This document shows, piece by piece, positions 37,474 to 45,699 of a stretch of 64,000 bases of DNA. The stretch's first letter is position 1. Each line of letters starts with the position of its first letter. The stretch is from Rothia terrae (GTDB taxonomy: Bacteria; Actinomycetota; Actinomycetes; Actinomycetales; Micrococcaceae): contig NZ_JAAXPV010000005.1 of NCBI RefSeq assembly GCF_012396615.1, positions 1 to 64,000 on the forward strand, given 5' to 3'. The position numbers and the translations under genes were made by a program. Under the pieces are notes generated by a model. That model saw nothing but the letters and a program-made list of their open reading frames with translations. It was not told the DNA's origin and searched no databases.

Positions 37474-39216
37474 GTGACCGCGAATGTATACAAAGAGCTC
37501 AGATTGCCATCATCGGATGGTAAATACACTGACCCGAATTACCCAGACGTCGATGTTGCCATTGTTATGGAGTCAACCTATCCCTTCCTCAAAGGAGGGG
37601 TCTCTGCTGTAGTCCATGACATCATTGAGACGAACCCAGATCTAACATATGGAATTATCCATATTTGTTGGGATTCGAGCTCACCCAACAAGGATCTTTA
37701 CGGCATGCCGGACAATGTTTTGTGGGTTAAGACTGTCTTCTTGAGCCTTGAGGAGCACAAAGAGGAATTCGGCTTGCCCGTGAGAGATCTTAAAATGAAC
37801 TCACGCCAGCGCACGGCTGTCTCTTACGAGATTATTGACGCTTTACTAGCACTTTCTGAGAATGCGGATGTTAATCCCCTCTGGGATATCTACGACCGGA
37901 TGTTTGCCGATAAGAGCCGAGAATTTCCAGGCTGGGTATTACTCGGAACTAAAGAATTTATGAAGGTTTTCTTCGAGCGTATGCCAATACCTTCGATGAG
38001 TTTCTCTGAGGTATTCTGGCTGCTGCGCACCTTCTTCTCGCTTCTGTATGCGCTTTTGCATGATCGTATGCCCTACGCCCGTGTTTACCATGCGCACACC
38101 ACAGGCTATGCTTCGCTGATTGGTGCAGCAGCAGCGCGTGATAACGGTACTAGCTTCTTGCTGACCGAACATAATCTATATATTCGCGATACAGTGAATA
38201 CTCTGTTGGACCGTAATATGTCTCTCCCTGTTGCCGTGGGCGATGAAGATATTTTTGATCTAACCCCAGAACAACGTGCATGGGTTATCTGGTGGATTCA
38301 ATTGGGTCGTTTCTGCTACCCGAGTGCAGACCTTATTACCTATCTCTATCCCAAGGCTATTGGCGAGGCTCAAGGGCTCCACGGCATGGAAGAAAAATCC
38401 ATTATTTTACCCAATGGCATGTTGCTTTCAGACGTTAATGAGGCTTACGCTCTTCGTCGTTCTGCCCGCGAGAAGATTGAATTGCAGGGCAAGAATCATC
38501 ACTGGAAATTTGTTTTTATTGCCAGGGTTGTTCCTATCAAGGGGCTTATTGACCTCATCGATACAGTAGAGATGCTACGAGACGAAGGCTATAACCTACA
38601 CATTGACTGTCTCGGACCAACGGAGCATGTGCCTTGGTATTACGATGAGTGCCGTGAAGCAATCGCAGCTAAGGGGCTGGAAGACTACTTCACCTTCCAC
38701 GGTACTGTAAATGTGCGTGAGAAACTGGGTGAATTTGATGCATTGGTCATGCCTAGCTATAACGAAGGACAACCAATTGTGGCGTTAGAAGCAATGAGCG
38801 CGTCTATCCCAGTTATTGGTTCTGACGTAGGCGGCATGTCTCAGCTCATTGACGATATCTTGGTCGGTGATGATAACGAAATGGTAGAGCGTTGCGGTAT
38901 TCTTACTCAAGCGGGAGACTCCGAAGGTTTCGCTCATGCGCTCAAGCGTGTGATGGATAACCCCGCCTTCTACGAGCAACTGTGTATTAACGCACGCGAG
39001 CGAGTATCACGCTTTTTCCAGCTTCACACCGTGATGGAACGTTATAACATGATTTACCGTGACTTAGGCAAATTACCCCCTAAACCTGAACACGAAGGAA
39101 TGTCCATGGACGCTGTCCGCAGTATCCCTGCCGATGAGCGTGAGCAGCAGATTTCCCTTTTGGAAAAGTCGTCTGACTTGCATACTAGCTCTGAACGCGT
39201 CTCTGTAAGCTCATGA
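37474..39216 (+). CDS. PelF-like GT4 glycosyltransferase
   Basis: 580 residues, GTG start behind AAGAGGAC. The N-terminal DUF3492-type region is clear: VDVAIVMESTYPFLKGGVSAVVHDII in outline (about 26-50) and LLTEHNLYIRDT (about 229). The C-terminal GT4 domain shows FIARVVPIKGLIDLI (about 350), LVMPSYNEGQPIVALEAM (about 425, the E-x7-E nucleotide-sugar site) and GSDVGGMSQLI. PelF of Pseudomonas uses UDP-sugars to build the Pel polysaccharide. It overlaps the next gene by four bases. Confidence 0.85.
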   Translation: MTANVYKELRLPSSDGKYTDPNYPDVDVAIVMESTYPFLKGGVSAVVHDIIETNPDLTYGIIHICWDSSSPNKDLYGMPDNVLWVKTVFLSLEEHKEEFGLPVRDLKMNSRQRTAVSYEIIDALLALSENADVNPLWDIYDRMFADKSREFPGWVLLGTKEFMKVFFERMPIPSMSFSEVFWLLRTFFSLLYALLHDRMPYARVYHAHTTGYASLIGAAAARDNGTSFLLTEHNLYIRDTVNTLLDRNMSLPVAVGDEDIFDLTPEQRAWVIWWIQLGRFCYPSADLITYLYPKAIGEAQGLHGMEEKSIILPNGMLLSDVNEAYALRRSAREKIELQGKNHHWKFVFIARVVPIKGLIDLIDTVEMLRDEGYNLHIDCLGPTEHVPWYYDECREAIAAKGLEDYFTFHGTVNVREKLGEFDALVMPSYNEGQPIVALEAMSASIPVIGSDVGGMSQLIDDILVGDDNEMVERCGILTQAGDSEGFAHALKRVMDNPAFYEQLCINARERVSRFFQLHTVMERYNMIYRDLGKLPPKPEHEGMSMDAVRSIPADEREQQISLLEKSSDLHTSSERVSVSS

Positions 39217-40385
39217 AACCATATCTTCCGAGCGTCGCAACAAAAGGATTATGGGTGCGCTATGGTGGTCAGCCCATTACCTCCAAGCAAATTGAGTTCG
39301 CCGCCCGTCATTACACCGTGGCTTTGCTTCAGCCTGAGTATACGGATGTAGTTGCACGCCTGAAAGAAATTAACCCAGCGATGACGGTGCTTTGCTATAA
39401 GTGCCTCTCTTCTACACGTAATTACGAAACGGAGAGTCCTTTTACATCGGGGGTTTCTTTTGCTGAGGCAGAAAAGGCTGAAGCAGAAGGACAGCAGTGG
39501 TTTGCTCGCCGTTTGTCAGGGGAACGTATTGAGTGGCAAGGATATCCAGGTCACTTTCAAATGAATGTGTGGAATCCTGAATATCGACGACGCTGGGTGA
39601 AGAATATCTGCGCTGAGCTTGAAAATTCATCTTTTGACGGGGTGTTGGCTGATAACGATATTTATGGAGACTACTACGGGATTAACGTACCTATTCGTGA
39701 TGCTCGTAGTATGGACCGTTTTCATAAAGGATTAGACCTTCTTATTAGAGACGCTGGCAAAGCCCTTAACGCTCGAGGCAAGATTATCGTGCCCAATATT
39801 GCAGAGTCACGTATGGCTCCTGGTAAATGGAAACGTCATAGTGCCTACGGTGGTGGATTTGAAGAGGTCTTCTTAGGATGGTCTGCTACTGAGTTTCTGA
39901 ATCAGACATCAGCTCTTGCTCAAATGAAAGAGATGATGGAAGATTTCAGCGCTGTTGAAGTTGCAACATCTTCTGGTGGGGTCGAAAAACGTCCACGTTT
40001 GACTTTATTGCGTGCATCCACTGACGGCGAGGACACCCACCCTAACTTTATGGCTGCGCTTGCAGCTCTCTGGGTTTTCAGCGGCGGACAGTGGAGTGCG
40101 TTGAGCGCAGGGTCTCATGATGGTCACAATGGAACACCCTGGTTAGAAGAGTTAACTTGGGATCTTGGTGCTCCCATAGGGCACCCTCAGCCGGTTAAAG
40201 GCGCTTGGATTCGAGAACTTGAGCATGGTTGGGCGGCAATAAATTTGACCAATCACGAATCTGGTCAGATTTCAGTTCCCAAGGAGTTATTTGCCGTCGA
40301 AGGAACAGCGCCAGCGACTGTAGTTCTTCCTCCGCATGGTGGGGTTGTTTATCGGACTGAGGACGCGGGTATTGCTCTGGCCTAG
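39213..40385 (+). CDS. Putative glycoside hydrolase (GHL15-like) of the Pel-like locus
   Basis: 390 residues without signal peptide, so apparently cytoplasmic. A TIM-barrel-like pattern with FDGVLADNDIYGDYYG near 141 (candidate acids D142, D147, D149), VLCYKCLSSTRN near 58 and GKIIVPNIAES near 190 resembles the hypothetical glycosyl hydrolase family 15. Linked by an ATGA overlap to the PelF-like gene, it probably trims or recycles glycan intermediates, or acts as a structural analogue of the PelA hydrolase. No activity can be stated. Confidence 0.65.
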   Translation: MKPYLPSVATKGLWVRYGGQPITSKQIEFAARHYTVALLQPEYTDVVARLKEINPAMTVLCYKCLSSTRNYETESPFTSGVSFAEAEKAEAEGQQWFARRLSGERIEWQGYPGHFQMNVWNPEYRRRWVKNICAELENSSFDGVLADNDIYGDYYGINVPIRDARSMDRFHKGLDLLIRDAGKALNARGKIIVPNIAESRMAPGKWKRHSAYGGGFEEVFLGWSATEFLNQTSALAQMKEMMEDFSAVEVATSSGGVEKRPRLTLLRASTDGEDTHPNFMAALAALWVFSGGQWSALSAGSHDGHNGTPWLEELTWDLGAPIGHPQPVKGAWIRELEHGWAAINLTNHESGQISVPKELFAVEGTAPATVVLPPHGGVVYRTEDAGIALA

Positions 40386-40460
40386 GTATTTTCAGGTGAT
40401 AAGTGAATCAGATGAGTCGTGTTAGCACGATTGGCGTCTTGCTTTCATAAATTACAGAGA

Positions 40461-40500
40461 AGCAGTGGGGGCGGCAGTTATAACTGCCGCCCCCACTGCT
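40461..40500. terminator. 40-bp perfect palindrome ending the Pel-like operon
   Basis: AGCAGTGGGGGCGGCAGTTA followed by its exact reverse complement, with no loop. It lies between the glycoside hydrolase and the convergent YagU-like gene. No strong T-tract on either side (TTTAAG right), so termination may be assisted. Confidence 0.85.
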
Positions 40501-40533
40501 TTAAGATTATGAAGATTTTAGTGCACGATGTCT

Positions 40534-41103
40534 TTAGCGAACGGACGCGCGTTCGAGGGGAACTTCAGCATCAGGTTCGTGGGTGATGCGATTGCGCAGG
40601 TCGCGGCGCACAATTTCAATGGACCACATCCACACAATGTGACCGAAGGATTCAGAGAAGTGCTCGCCGAAAGGCTGGTTCCATGGCGCGGGCACGATGC
40701 CCATTGCCGGCATGATGACTACGTGGAAGGCGATGTAAAGAACGATGCCGACTGCGGCGCCCTGCCATAGTTTGATAGCAGGCCAGTACTCAGCAATGAC
40801 GCAGTATGCGATAGCGAAGAAAATCGCGAAGCCGAAGTGAATGACGAAGCTCCAGTAGGGGAGCTCATTGCCCAAGTATGAGTAGGTGGCGTGAGAGGTT
40901 TCGTGCGACATGCCGAGCATTTCCCACAGTGCCTGAGGAGGGTTGGTGGCGTTTCGCTCCGGGGTGCGCGGAGGGAACGGGATCTCCCAGCCGAACTTTA
41001 CGATGGCGGAGAAGATGCCCGCGATAAGACCAACAAGTACTGCCGTTCCCAGTCGACGACGCACGGGGTCGGTAATGGTTTTGAGAGTGCATGATGACGC
41101 CAT
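40534..41103 (-). CDS. YagU-like inner-membrane protein (DUF1440)
   Basis: 189 residues from ATG at 41103, behind GAGGAG. Four hydrophobic segments and the DUF1440 pattern (AGIFSAIVKFGWEIPFPPRTPERN at the first helix, then GAAVGIVLYIAFHVVIMP). E. coli YagU contributes to acid resistance; the role here is unknown. An ATG eight codons upstream is less likely. Confidence 0.8.
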   Translation of the reverse strand: MASSCTLKTITDPVRRRLGTAVLVGLIAGIFSAIVKFGWEIPFPPRTPERNATNPPQALWEMLGMSHETSHATYSYLGNELPYWSFVIHFGFAIFFAIAYCVIAEYWPAIKLWQGAAVGIVLYIAFHVVIMPAMGIVPAPWNQPFGEHFSESFGHIVWMWSIEIVRRDLRNRITHEPDAEVPLERASVR

Positions 41104-41477
41104 GAGTACTCCTCGCAAGCTGCGCAATAGTGCGTGATTGGTATCAAGAATAAAACAGGTGATAACCTCGAATAAAGATCAGTAGATGCCCAATATTTTA
41201 TATGCATTATTTAGAATATAAACAGGTCAAAAGCTCATTAACTGCCATATTTTAGCTGGCTAGGGTGAATGGCTGAAGGGCATTATGACCTTAACTATTT
41301 TTGAGGCTAAAGGCCATTTCAGCCCTAAAACCAGTATCACATCGACATTTTTCATATAACGGACGCTGGCGTCTCTTGATGTGGCCCTATATGGCAGCGC
41401 AAAAGTTTCGGGGCGGCGGCTTAAACAAGCCACCGCCCCGAAACTTCTCAATCATCGGTTCTACTGAACCGAGCGTC
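41104..41477. other. 374-bp intergenic region between YagU-like gene and broken lipoprotein
   Basis: Contains the YagU-like promoter on one side and a strong terminator (41404-41445) on the other. No gene recognised; the middle is moderately AT-rich. Confidence 0.5.
41404..41445 (-). terminator. Terminator after the broken LGFP lipoprotein
   Basis: AGTTTCGGGGCGG-C-GGCTT and AAGCC-A-CCGCCCCGAAACT form an 18-pair stem. On the minus strand it ends in TTTT. Confidence 0.85.
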
Positions 41478-42646
41478 CTACCAATTCATAACCTCAGACT
41501 CCACGCCCATGATGATGCGGTCGCCGTCGCGTCCTTCACGCAAAAACTGAGTCATGCGATGGGGTGCGATGGCGATGCAACCCCACGACTGGTAGGTATC
41601 GGCGGTGCTACCAGAGCCGCTGTACTTCACGGTGTGCAACATAATTGCAAAACCTGCGTTGCCCGACGGAACAGACCCATCAGGGTTGCGGTTGTAATCA
41701 ATCAAAATGCCCTGACGGTACTCGCCGCGAAGGGAGAAGTTCCACATGTTCTCATTGGGGTAGCCGAGATTAATGTCTTCAATGTACTTGTTGTAGTACC
41801 AGGTAAAGCGGTCGCCGCCCCAACGGGATGTGGGGTTGAGGGTGTGGTAGCCGCTGAATCCGCTTCCGGGGTTAGAGACACCGTAGGGGTTTGAGAAACC
41901 GAAGGATCCAGTAGGAGAGTAGGCCCCTGCGGTATTGCCAGTAACACCTGCAGGCAGAAGCTCGCCGGTCTCTTAGTCATCGATGCGTTTCCCCGGTGCG
42001 AGGAAGCCGCTTTCACCATATGCCGCGGTGGTCTTCCACTTGAGCGTGTACATGCCGTAGGTGTTTTCACAGGAGTAGAAAGTGCCGTGTGAGCCTACCG
42101 GGTCATTGCGATAAGCGGAGTATCGAGGTGCTAGCGCGAGAGCAACCTGACGCGCACCTTGCGGAGAGTACTTTGAGCGTCCGTTATTGAGGGCTACACA
42201 TTTTTGAGCTTCGTGACCAATCGTGCCACCGCCGAAGTTATCCCAGGTGACTACGCCGTACTGAGATTTTTGGTAGCAACGGCCGTTGGTGCAGGTCTCT
42301 TCGGATGTGGGGTAACCGTAGCGTTGCGGGGTGTCTACACCGCCAGTACGGAAGTTGCCGTTATTCGCCCAGTAGCTACCGATAGCACCACCAAAGTTGA
42401 CGTAGTGAGTGCCGGTGCCCCAATTGGTCCAGTACATGGCGTCGAACTTGCCAGCGGGTGTCTGGAAGAGCTGTTCGACCGCTTGACCACCTGAGAGCGA
42501 TGCTTCACCACGAACAGGTATGCCGTATGCGGAATTCATTCCACCTGCTTTTCCCTAGGTGCTACGAACGGCGCCCCGCATCCGGCAAGTATCGTGATGG
42601 CTAGGGCGCCTGTAGCGGCTGCAAAAAGAAGGGGAGGGCGGGGCAT
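41478..42646 (-). pseudogene. LGFP-repeat lipoprotein with L,D-transpeptidase-like C-terminus, disrupted
   Basis: From ATG at 42646 (CAGGTGA upstream) the frame encodes a lipoprotein signal, PRPPLLFAAATGALAITILAGC, then VAPREKQVE and a TGA. One base out, an open frame from 42539 carries LGFP-type repeats (NWGTGTHYVNFGGAIGSYW, YGYPTSEETC). It stops at an in-frame TAA (41973-41975), after which the same frame continues to 41478 with a segment containing SWGCIAIAP, resembling the SHGC motif of YkuD transpeptidases. Restoring one base and the stop gives a roughly 389-residue cell-wall enzyme. Two lesions suggest real inactivation, though separate expression of the parts is possible. Confidence 0.75.
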
Positions 42647-42945
42647 ATGGTCACCTGAGATCTAGTGAGGGGATTGACTCACATTGTCCACTAATATGGT
42701 TATAAGTGACGCACAACTCACCGATAATTCGTGTAAGAAACCCCAAGAATTTTTGAGCCGCTGACCTTATCTGAAATCGTGACTCAAGTTAACGAACGTC
42801 AAGTATTTTTACGTCAAAGTTAAGCAAACCTAAGTTTTATGTCACTGTGCCTGCAACAGGCTGACCCTCACGTGTACGTCCTAGTAAACTGGGGAGCAAT
42901 TGTCTAAAGAATTCATAGCCCCATGCGGGCTTGAAAGGAATTATT

Positions 42946-44349
42946 GTGTCTGAAGCTCCACGCCCGTTGCGCGTTGCTGTTATTGGTTCAGGTCCTGCCG
43001 GTATTTACGCAGCCGACATCTTGACCAAGTCTGAAGAAGTAAAGAACGGCGATGTTCCCGTAGCCATCGACATTTTTGACCGCTACCCTGCACCGTTCGG
43101 CCTGATCCGCTACGGCGTGGCTCCCGATCACCCGCGTATTAAGGGCATCATCACCGCCCTGCACAAGGTGCTCGACCGCGGCGATATTCGCTTCTTCGGC
43201 AACGTGGAATACGGCAAGGATCTTTCACTTGCTGACTTCCAGGAGCACTACGACGCAATTATCTTCGCGACCGGTGCTATCAAGGACGCTTCACTGGACA
43301 TTCCCGGTGTGGAACTCGACGGCTCATACGGCGCATCGGACTTCGTCTCATGGTACGACGCTCACCCCGACTACCCCCGCACCTGGCCGCTGAACGCCAA
43401 AGAAGTGGCGGTTATTGGTAACGGTAACGTAGCGTTGGACGTCGCTCGTGTGCTGTCAAAGCACGCTGATGATCTGCTGGTCACCGAAATTCCCGACCAC
43501 GTCTACGAGGGCCTTAAATCATCACCCGTTACTGACGTTCACGTCTTCGGACGCCGTGGCCCCGCACAAATTAAGTTCACCCCGCTGGAGTTGCGTGAGC
43601 TGGCGCACTCACGCGACGTTGACATTGTGCTCTACGAAGAAGACTTCCAGTTCGACGACGCCTCAAAGGAGGCAATGGAAACCAACGGCCAGGTGAAGGT
43701 CATGATGAAGACCCTCAACGGCTGGTTGGAGAAGCAGAAGGAAGAGGAGCAGACCGCATCACGCCGTCTGCACCTGCACTTCTTGCAGTCACCCGTTGAA
43801 ATCAAGGGTGAAGACGGCAAGGTAACCGGACTGAAGATGGAACGCAACGAGCTCAACGGCAACGGTGGCGTTACCGGTACCGGTGAGTACGTTGAGTACC
43901 CCATGCAGGCTATCTACCGCGCCATCGGCTACTTCGGCTCAGAGCTGCCCGACGTTGGCTTCGACGTTGAGCGCGGCGTCATCACCAACGTTGAAGGACG
44001 CGTCATCGACGACTCCGACGTGCCCGTACCGGGCCTATACGCAACCGGTTGGATTAAGCGCGGCCCCGTTGGTCTGATTGGTTCCACCAAGTCAGACGCG
44101 CTGGAGACCGTCACCCACCTGCTTGAAGACCGCGATGACCTGTACACCGCGTCTGAACCCGATGCTGAGAAGTTCACCGAATTCTTGGACTCCAAGGGCA
44201 TCAAGTACACCACCTGGGAAGGCTGGCACAAGCTGGACGAACACGAGAAGGCACTCGGTGAGCAGTCCAAGGATGCCAACGGTGAGCCCCGCAAGCGCGT
44301 GAAGGTGACCGACCGCGACGAGATGATCCGCATTTCACGCGGTGAGTAA
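42946..44349 (+). CDS. fprA: Ferredoxin-NADP reductase, FprA type
   Basis: 467 residues from GTG at 42946 (AAAGGA upstream). FAD-binding VIGSGPAGIYAAD at the N-terminus, PAPFGLIRYGVAPDHP near 53, NADP-binding GNGNVALDVARVL near 160 and GWIKRGPVGLIGSTK near 370 define the adrenodoxin-reductase-like FprA family. It passes electrons between NADPH and ferredoxins. Monocistronic, ending 17 bases before palindrome C1. Confidence 0.95.
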   Translation: MSEAPRPLRVAVIGSGPAGIYAADILTKSEEVKNGDVPVAIDIFDRYPAPFGLIRYGVAPDHPRIKGIITALHKVLDRGDIRFFGNVEYGKDLSLADFQEHYDAIIFATGAIKDASLDIPGVELDGSYGASDFVSWYDAHPDYPRTWPLNAKEVAVIGNGNVALDVARVLSKHADDLLVTEIPDHVYEGLKSSPVTDVHVFGRRGPAQIKFTPLELRELAHSRDVDIVLYEEDFQFDDASKEAMETNGQVKVMMKTLNGWLEKQKEEEQTASRRLHLHFLQSPVEIKGEDGKVTGLKMERNELNGNGGVTGTGEYVEYPMQAIYRAIGYFGSELPDVGFDVERGVITNVEGRVIDDSDVPVPGLYATGWIKRGPVGLIGSTKSDALETVTHLLEDRDDLYTASEPDAEKFTEFLDSKGIKYTTWEGWHKLDEHEKALGEQSKDANGEPRKRVKVTDRDEMIRISRGE

Positions 44350-44366
44350 CCTCTAGGCTCGAAAAC

Positions 44367-44426
44367 TTACTCCCAAAGTGTGTTTGTACTGACGCTAGTG
44401 TCAGTACGTTCGCACTTTGGGAGTAA
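44367..44426. repeat. Palindromic repeat family C, copy 1
   Basis: TTACTCCCAAAGTGTG..CGCACTTTGGGAGTAA with inner GTACTGAC/GTCAGTAC, ending in a T-tract. Sits after fprA. Same sequence at three further loci. Confidence 0.88.
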
Positions 44427-44480
44427 TTTTTTGCGCCGGACATGTTTATCCGCGCGGAAGTGCTCTGTCATACTACGCTT

Positions 44481-45206
44481 ATGATCTATAACAATTCCCA
44501 CCTCGCTGCGATTTACGACGCTGATAATCCTGACGGCGAAGATCATGATTTCTTTCGAGCAAAAGCTGAAGAGCTCACAGCCCTCCGCATCGTAGATTTA
44601 GGATGTGGAACCGGTCTTCTTACCACCACATTGGTTTCACCGGACCGCTCTGTAGTGGGGATTGACCCTGCGGACGCGATGCTTGATGTTGCACGCGCGT
44701 GTCCTGACGGTCAGCAGGTGGAATGGCTGCAGGGTACAGCAGAGCTTATCCAACCAGCATCAGTGGACTTAGCCATCATGAGTGGAAATGTCGCTATGCA
44801 TATTTTGAGCGATGAATGGCATAAGACGCTGGGACATATATCGAAGGGTCTGCTGAAGGGCGGCAACCTCATTTTTGAGTCTCGTAACCCTGACGCAGAG
44901 GCCTGGAAAAATTGGAGCCACCAGGTCACCCGGGAGACACCAATAGGCTTGCTTCAAGAATCGGAAGAAACGACCGAACCGGATGAGCACGGGATAGTCA
45001 CTATGAAGTGTCACTATAGGTTTCTTGAAGATAACTATGAACTTGATACGCAACAAAAGCTACAGTTTCGTTCCCATCAACAAATTGTTGAGGACCTTGA
45101 AGCTGTTGGGCTCGTCGTAACTGCATCCTATAAAAATTGGCATCGTGAGGATTTCACTGGCGGATTGGAGCAACCGCTTATGGTTTTCGCGGCAGAGAAA
45201 GAATAA
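44481..45206 (+). CDS. Class I SAM-dependent methyltransferase
   Basis: 241 residues from ATG at 44481; an upstream in-frame ATG (44442) adds a non-family segment. Motif I VDLGCGTGLLTTTL (about 39), motif II VVGIDPADAMLDVA (about 60) and motif IV-like VDLAIMSGNVAMHIL (about 95) mark a Methyltransf_25/11 domain. Substrate unknown. It ends five bases before a perfect palindromic terminator. Confidence 0.85.
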   Translation: MIYNNSHLAAIYDADNPDGEDHDFFRAKAEELTALRIVDLGCGTGLLTTTLVSPDRSVVGIDPADAMLDVARACPDGQQVEWLQGTAELIQPASVDLAIMSGNVAMHILSDEWHKTLGHISKGLLKGGNLIFESRNPDAEAWKNWSHQVTRETPIGLLQESEETTEPDEHGIVTMKCHYRFLEDNYELDTQQKLQFRSHQQIVEDLEAVGLVVTASYKNWHREDFTGGLEQPLMVFAAEKE

Positions 45207-45210
45207 AAGA

Positions 45211-45240
45211 TGCCCTCAATATGAATTCATATTGAGGGCA
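45211..45240. terminator. Perfect 30-bp palindrome after the methyltransferase gene
   Basis: TGCCCTCAATATGAA directly followed by its exact complement, with flanking A and T extending it by one pair. It follows the methyltransferase stop within five bases; TTGTTC follows. Confidence 0.8.
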
Positions 45241-45268
45241 TTGTTCTCACCAAAACATTCAAAGAGGT

Positions 45269-45300
45269 GGGGCGCAGACTGGGAGCCTGCGCCCCTTTCT
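45269..45300. terminator. Hairpin downstream of the 38-aa peptide gene
   Basis: GGGGCGCA (45269-45276) pairs with TGCGCCCC (45288-45295), followed rightward by TTTCT. It lies just past the stop of the small minus-strand peptide gene and could end that mRNA, or back up the methyltransferase terminator. Confidence 0.6.
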
Positions 45301-45304
45301 ATCT

Positions 45305-45421
45305 CTAATCGTCTTTCTTGAACCAGCTACGAATGGTGTCCGCAGAACCTACAAGGTTCTTGACAATCACCGATACTGAGACAAGAATCAGAGCTAGAGA
45401 TGTAATGTCGGTCCAAGACAT
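45305..45421 (-). CDS. 38-residue hydrophobic peptide, candidate type I toxin
   Basis: The ATG at 45421 is preceded by a very strong AAAGGAGG five bases away. The peptide has one membrane helix (TDITSLALILVSVSVIVKNLV) and a charged C-terminus, SWFKKDD, the layout of Fst/TxpA/holin-like type I toxins. On the opposite strand a TTGACA-17-AAGAAT promoter (45360-45388) and a terminator hairpin with T-tract (45449-45482) would make a short RNA antisense to the ribosome site. A minus-strand TACAAT (45488-45483) may drive the peptide mRNA. No family match is claimed; the toxin role is inferred from architecture. Confidence 0.6.
   Translation of the reverse strand: MSWTDITSLALILVSVSVIVKNLVGSADTIRSWFKKDD
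45360..45388 (+). promoter_or_regulatory. Candidate antisense RNA promoter
   Basis: Perfect -35 TTGACA (45360-45365), 17-base spacer, -10 AAGAAT (45383-45388, four of six consensus bases). It lies inside the small peptide gene on the opposite strand and points to the terminator at 45449-45482. Confidence 0.45.
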
Positions 45422-45482
45422 TACGCCTCCTTTATATATTTTTAGTGAGTGCGACCTCGGTTCGAGCTGGGGCCGCATTTTT
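45395..45482 (+). ncRNA. Candidate antisense RNA to the 38-aa peptide mRNA
   Basis: Predicted from the promoter above to a terminator: TGCG-A-CCTCG and its partner TGGGGCCGCA form a ten-pair stem with one mismatch and G-U pairs, closed by an eight-base loop, followed by TTTTTA. The about 88-nucleotide RNA would cover the start codon and AAAGGAGG of the peptide mRNA. No direct evidence of expression. Confidence 0.4.
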
Positions 45483-45514
45483 ATTGTATGACTCATTGCT
45501 GAACGCTGAGAAAC

Positions 45515-45574
45515 TTACTCCCAAAGTGTGTTTGCACTGACGCTAGTGTCAGTACGTTCGCACTTTGGGAGGAA
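45515..45574. repeat. Palindromic repeat family C, copy 2
   Basis: As C1, with GTTTGCACTGAC on one side and GGGAGGAA at the right end, followed by TTTTTT. It lies between the peptide locus and ktrB, both reading away from it, so it is not in a simple convergent setting. Confidence 0.88.
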
Positions 45575-45699
45575 TTTTTTTGCCCCGGACACGTTCACCC
45601 GGACGCGGCTCTCAGCTGACACTCAGACACGAAAATTTCTGCATCCGCAAAATCCGTGTTTTACGTGAAAACCGCGCGGGCAGCCCTAAGATATCTTCT

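Noticed and set aside
45565-45699. N-terminal extension of KtrB from an upstream ATG
   Set aside because: It starts inside palindrome C2, adds 45 residues unlike the family, and lacks a ribosome site.
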